A stretch of 64,000 bases of DNA from Pseudomonadota bacterium (GTDB lineage Bacteria > Pseudomonadota > Gammaproteobacteria > Burkholderiales > Burkholderiaceae_C), in assembly GCA_029780695.1 (NCBI GenBank), contig JAKOYD010000149.1:27806-91805 (forward strand). Direction: 5' to 3'. How positions within the stretch are numbered: position 1 is the first letter of the stretch; each line of letters opens with the position of its first letter. The position numbers and the translations under genes were made by a program. Under the pieces are notes generated by a model, which searched no databases, was not told where the DNA came from, and was given only the letters and a program-made list of their open reading frames with translations. This document shows, piece after piece, positions 62,297 through 64,000 of this stretch.

Positions 62297-62383
62297 AGCA
62301 CGCCGCCATGCTGACCGGCAATCCGCGCGCTGGTCAACACAGTCGCCGTGGCCGGCGCCGGTTCAGCGCGTAGGATGCGCGCC

Positions 62384-62761
62384 ATGACGCGACCGTTTTT
62401 ACCCCACACTCCTCGCGCCGCCATCGCGTGGCGCGGTGCCCGCTTGGCCTTGGCCATCGTCGCCGCCACCTTGTTGGGCGCATGCGCCGCGGGCGTCGGC
62501 ATCGGCGTGCCGATTGTCCCCGGCGTTTCGCTCGGCGTCGGCGTGGGCTCGGGCGGCAACGTGAATGTCGGCCTGGGCACTGGCGTCGGCCCCATCGGTG
62601 TGGGCGTCGGCGTCAACCAGCACGGCCAAGTATCCGCGGGCGCTGGCGTGGGGGCCAGCGTGCCGGTGGGCGGCGCCCACGTGGGCGCTGGCGTGGGGAC
62701 AGGAACGGTGCTGTACGACCCGTCCTCCAGCAGCCGCCCGCCATCAGGCAACGCGCATTGA
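62384..62761 (+). CDS. Small glycine-rich lipoprotein
   Basis: A 125-residue protein from MTRPFLPHTPRAAIAWRGAR; an in-frame ATG lies at 62375. The signal peptide LALAIVAATLLGACAAG ends in a lipobox LGAC, so it should be lipidated and anchored in the envelope. The mature part is almost entirely Gly/Val in short alternating repeats (GVGIGVPIVPGVSLGVGVGSG, VGLGTGVGPIGVGVGV), with a Ser/Pro tail. The beta-prone repeats resemble surface glycine-rich lipoproteins. Function unknown. Confidence 0.75.
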   Translation: MTRPFLPHTPRAAIAWRGARLALAIVAATLLGACAAGVGIGVPIVPGVSLGVGVGSGGNVNVGLGTGVGPIGVGVGVNQHGQVSAGAGVGASVPVGGAHVGAGVGTGTVLYDPSSSSRPPSGNAH

Positions 62762-62786
62762 AGCGCAGAGTAAGTTTGCGCTTAAT

Positions 62787-62843
62787 CGGCCGCCAGCCCT
62801 GATCAGATCAGCGCATAAAGCTATTTATTAAATAGCAAAAAAC
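62787..62843 (-). repeat. Dispersed ~60-bp repeat, intergenic copy
   Basis: Minus-strand copy: GCTATTTAATAAATAGCTTT, ATGCGCTGATCTGATCAGGG, CTGGCGGCCGATTAAG, contiguous. It is the first part of the 366-bp gene-free stretch 62762-63127, which also holds the terminator, the tRNA fragment and a hairpin listed here. Confidence 0.65.
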
Positions 62844-62878
62844 TGGCCACGCGCCATGAAGCCTGGCCACGCGCCATC

Positions 62879-62909
62879 AAAAAAGCCAACCTGAAAGGTT
62901 GGCTTTTTT
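62879..62909. terminator. Bidirectional rho-independent terminator
   Basis: A6-GCCAACCT, a GAA loop, AGGTTGGC-T6. The stem is perfect with poly-T on either strand. On the minus strand it lies 4 bp past the CCA end of the tRNA-Phe fragment, the normal place for a tRNA terminator. The small lipoprotein gene converges from the other side. Confidence 0.9.
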
Positions 62910-62913
62910 GATT

Positions 62914-62959
62914 TGGTGGCCTGGGGCGGAATCGAACCACCGACACGCGGATTTTCAAT
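62914..62959 (-). tRNA. tRNA-Phe 3' fragment (5' half missing), probable attachment site
   Basis: Read on the minus strand: anticodon loop TTGAAAA with GAA anticodon, stem TCCGC, variable loop GTGTC, T-arm GGTGGTTCGATTCCGCC, acceptor strand and an encoded CCA. The D-arm, 5' acceptor strand and most of the 5' anticodon stem are absent; homology stops at about 62959 and unrelated AT-rich DNA follows. This is the form left at one end of an element integrated by a tyrosine recombinase into the 3' part of a tRNA gene. It is not a functional tRNA. Confidence 0.8.
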
Positions 62960-63068
62960 GTTAGTTGCTACTGTTCTTTCCGATTCTTGGAAGTTCTCAT
63001 GTTGTTGATTTTTCATGATTAATCGGAATTTACGCGCCTCGCACCGGTCTCGAAGCTTCCCGCGACTT

Positions 63069-63105
63069 GTGTAGTTTTCCGTGCCGGATTACACAGGAAC
63101 TACAC
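63069..63105. repeat. Hairpin downstream of hsdR
   Basis: GTGTAGTT and AACTACAC, with inner complementary CCGTG/CACAGG, just beyond the hsdR stop. It could terminate the hsdR transcript or be a recombinase arm site near the element end. Confidence 0.45.
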
Positions 63106-63127
63106 CACCTCGTAGTGCAATCCCGCG

Positions 63128-64000
63128 TCATTTGGTTGGCAAAAGTCTTGATGCCGACCCGAGAGCGTACAGATGCCGCTGGAACCCAACAAACACCTGC
63201 CGCACCTGCTCCGGCTTGCCGAGCTCAGCAAAGGCATCGTTCAAAGCCTTGTAGCGAAGCCGCAGCAGCGGTGACAGCTTCTCCGCGTCGAGCTCATCCA
63301 CACCCTGCGTAACGTACTGCGCCAGCACGAAGTCAATGAAGGCCTGCTGCTTGTCCGTGAACTCACCAGCTGCAGCAACGCGCGCGGCTTCCGCCCGCGC
63401 CTCGCGCGTGAGGGGATCGCGTGCATAGGCCACGTAGGCCAGCACGTCGAAGAGGTCGCTCTTCTCGGCCTCGATGATCTTCTGCATCTCTGCCAGCGGC
63501 TCCTTGCCGAAACCGCGATCGGCCAGGTCGGCCAGCAGCTTCTTGCGGGTCTCCGGTGCGCTCCAGATGCGCCGCAGCTCGTCCTCGTCCTTGAAGAACT
63601 CCGGTAGCGTGCCGAACAACGCCTCAAGGAACTGGGCTGCCGACATGGGCCGCCCGTCTGCGCTCCAGAAGGTGGTCGCCGTCATGCTCTGGATGGTGCG
63701 TGCCTTACCGTCAGCGAGCTTGATCTTGGTCTTTGCCTGCGGCGGGGGCGGGTCCTCCAAGGGGCCGGGACCTGGTGGGTCGGGATCTTCCTCAATCTGA
63801 CCGCGACGCCCGCCCCCGGGTTCTGGCTCCTGCGGCTCCCCGTCCCACTCCGGGTCGTTGAAGTGGTGGTGAGCCTTCACGAAGTCATAGATCGTGAAGT
63901 GGTCCTTACCATCATGCAGCCGTGTACCCCGGCCGACGATCTGCTTGAACTCGATCATCGAACCGACGGGCCGCATCAAGACAATGTTGCGCACGTTGCG
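63128..64000 (-). CDS. hsdR: Type I restriction enzyme R subunit, C-terminal part (cut by window end)
   Basis: At least 290 residues, open to the window edge. It begins within the helicase: RNVRNIVLMRPVGSMIEFKQIVGRGTRL is superfamily 2 motif VI with arginine fingers. Then comes a Pro/Gly/acidic linker (EPQEPEPGGGRRGQIEEDPD), and then an all-helical EcoEI-type R C-terminal domain (MSAAQFLEALFGTLPEFFKDEDELRRIW to RLRYKALNDAFAELGKPEQVRQVFVGF). HsdR is the ATP-dependent translocase/nuclease that cuts foreign DNA with HsdM and HsdS. Those genes should lie to the right if the system is complete. It is the first gene inside the tRNA-Phe-linked element. Confidence 0.88.
   Translation of the reverse strand, partial: RNVRNIVLMRPVGSMIEFKQIVGRGTRLHDGKDHFTIYDFVKAHHHFNDPEWDGEPQEPEPGGGRRGQIEEDPDPPGPGPLEDPPPPQAKTKIKLADGKARTIQSMTATTFWSADGRPMSAAQFLEALFGTLPEFFKDEDELRRIWSAPETRKKLLADLADRGFGKEPLAEMQKIIEAEKSDLFDVLAYVAYARDPLTREARAEAARVAAAGEFTDKQQAFIDFVLAQYVTQGVDELDAEKLSPLLRLRYKALNDAFAELGKPEQVRQVFVGFQRHLYALGSASRLLPTK

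Noticed and set aside
62914..62959. A functional tRNA-Phe gene
   Set aside because: Only the 3' part from the anticodon loop is present; the D-arm and 5' acceptor strand do not follow.

Overview
The window reads as chromosome of a high-GC betaproteobacterium of the Comamonadaceae type (Acidovorax/Ottowia/Alicycliphilus-like). This is inferred from gene content (several Bug/TctC periplasmic receptors, aromatic-CoA catabolism, DUF1840) and from a dispersed ~60-bp repeat with an ATAGCTG...GCGC...AAGCGCT core. Nothing in the window fixes the genus.

Layout. 1-6.1 kb: a sensor kinase (cut by the window edge), an NtrC-type regulator, a hemerythrin, a GMC oxidoreductase, a 3-hydroxyacyl-CoA dehydrogenase and Ohr. 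6.1-10.6 kb: a K+ channel-like protein, a DsbD/ScsB-type thiol reductase, a DUF411 protein, a truncated metal-sensor kinase remnant and a MITE-like palindrome. 10.6-13.3 kb: a creatininase-family hydrolase, a Bug receptor and a histidine phosphatase. 13.4-21.1 kb: an amino-acid module read leftward (LysE exporter, frameshifted EamA transporter, cupin, aminotransferase, GST remnant, PhzF, VOC, Thr/Ser dehydratase), divergent from a MocR-type regulator. 21-22.2 kb: a frameshifted acyltransferase.

22.2-45.8 kb holds about 23.5 kb of co-directional leftward genes. The distal part (RidA, aryl-CoA ligase, acyl-CoA dehydrogenase, enoyl-CoA hydratase, MarR, SDR, fused flavin monooxygenase/OYE reductase) matches the aerobic 2-aminobenzoyl-CoA (anthraniloyl-CoA) pathway known from Azoarcus evansii. 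The proximal part begins with indolepyruvate oxidoreductase subunits, then a three-component Rieske dioxygenase, a CoA ligase, two Bug receptors, a Cys/His-less thiolase-like protein with a DUF35-SDR fusion, a cyclase-family lactam/amide hydrolase, an SDR and an ABC solute receptor. I infer that the proximal genes convert an aryl-pyruvate or indolic acid to 2-aminobenzoyl-CoA, which the distal genes then degrade. A second MarR gene sits divergent from iorA with two palindromes between them.

45.9-59.2 kb: DUF1840, two more Bug receptors, a PaaK-like ligase, a Liv-type ABC transporter with a long-chain/aryl-CoA ligase, and a divergent Crp/Fnr regulator. 59.4-62.8 kb: housekeeping genes (rRNA pseudouridine synthase, htpG, a small lipoprotein). 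At 62.9 kb a terminator and the 3' part of a tRNA-Phe gene (5' half missing) mark what looks like an integration junction. Beyond it lies a type I restriction HsdR gene running off the window.

Across the window a dispersed repeat lies both between genes and, in frame, inside genes, where it supplies linkers, loops and membrane segments.
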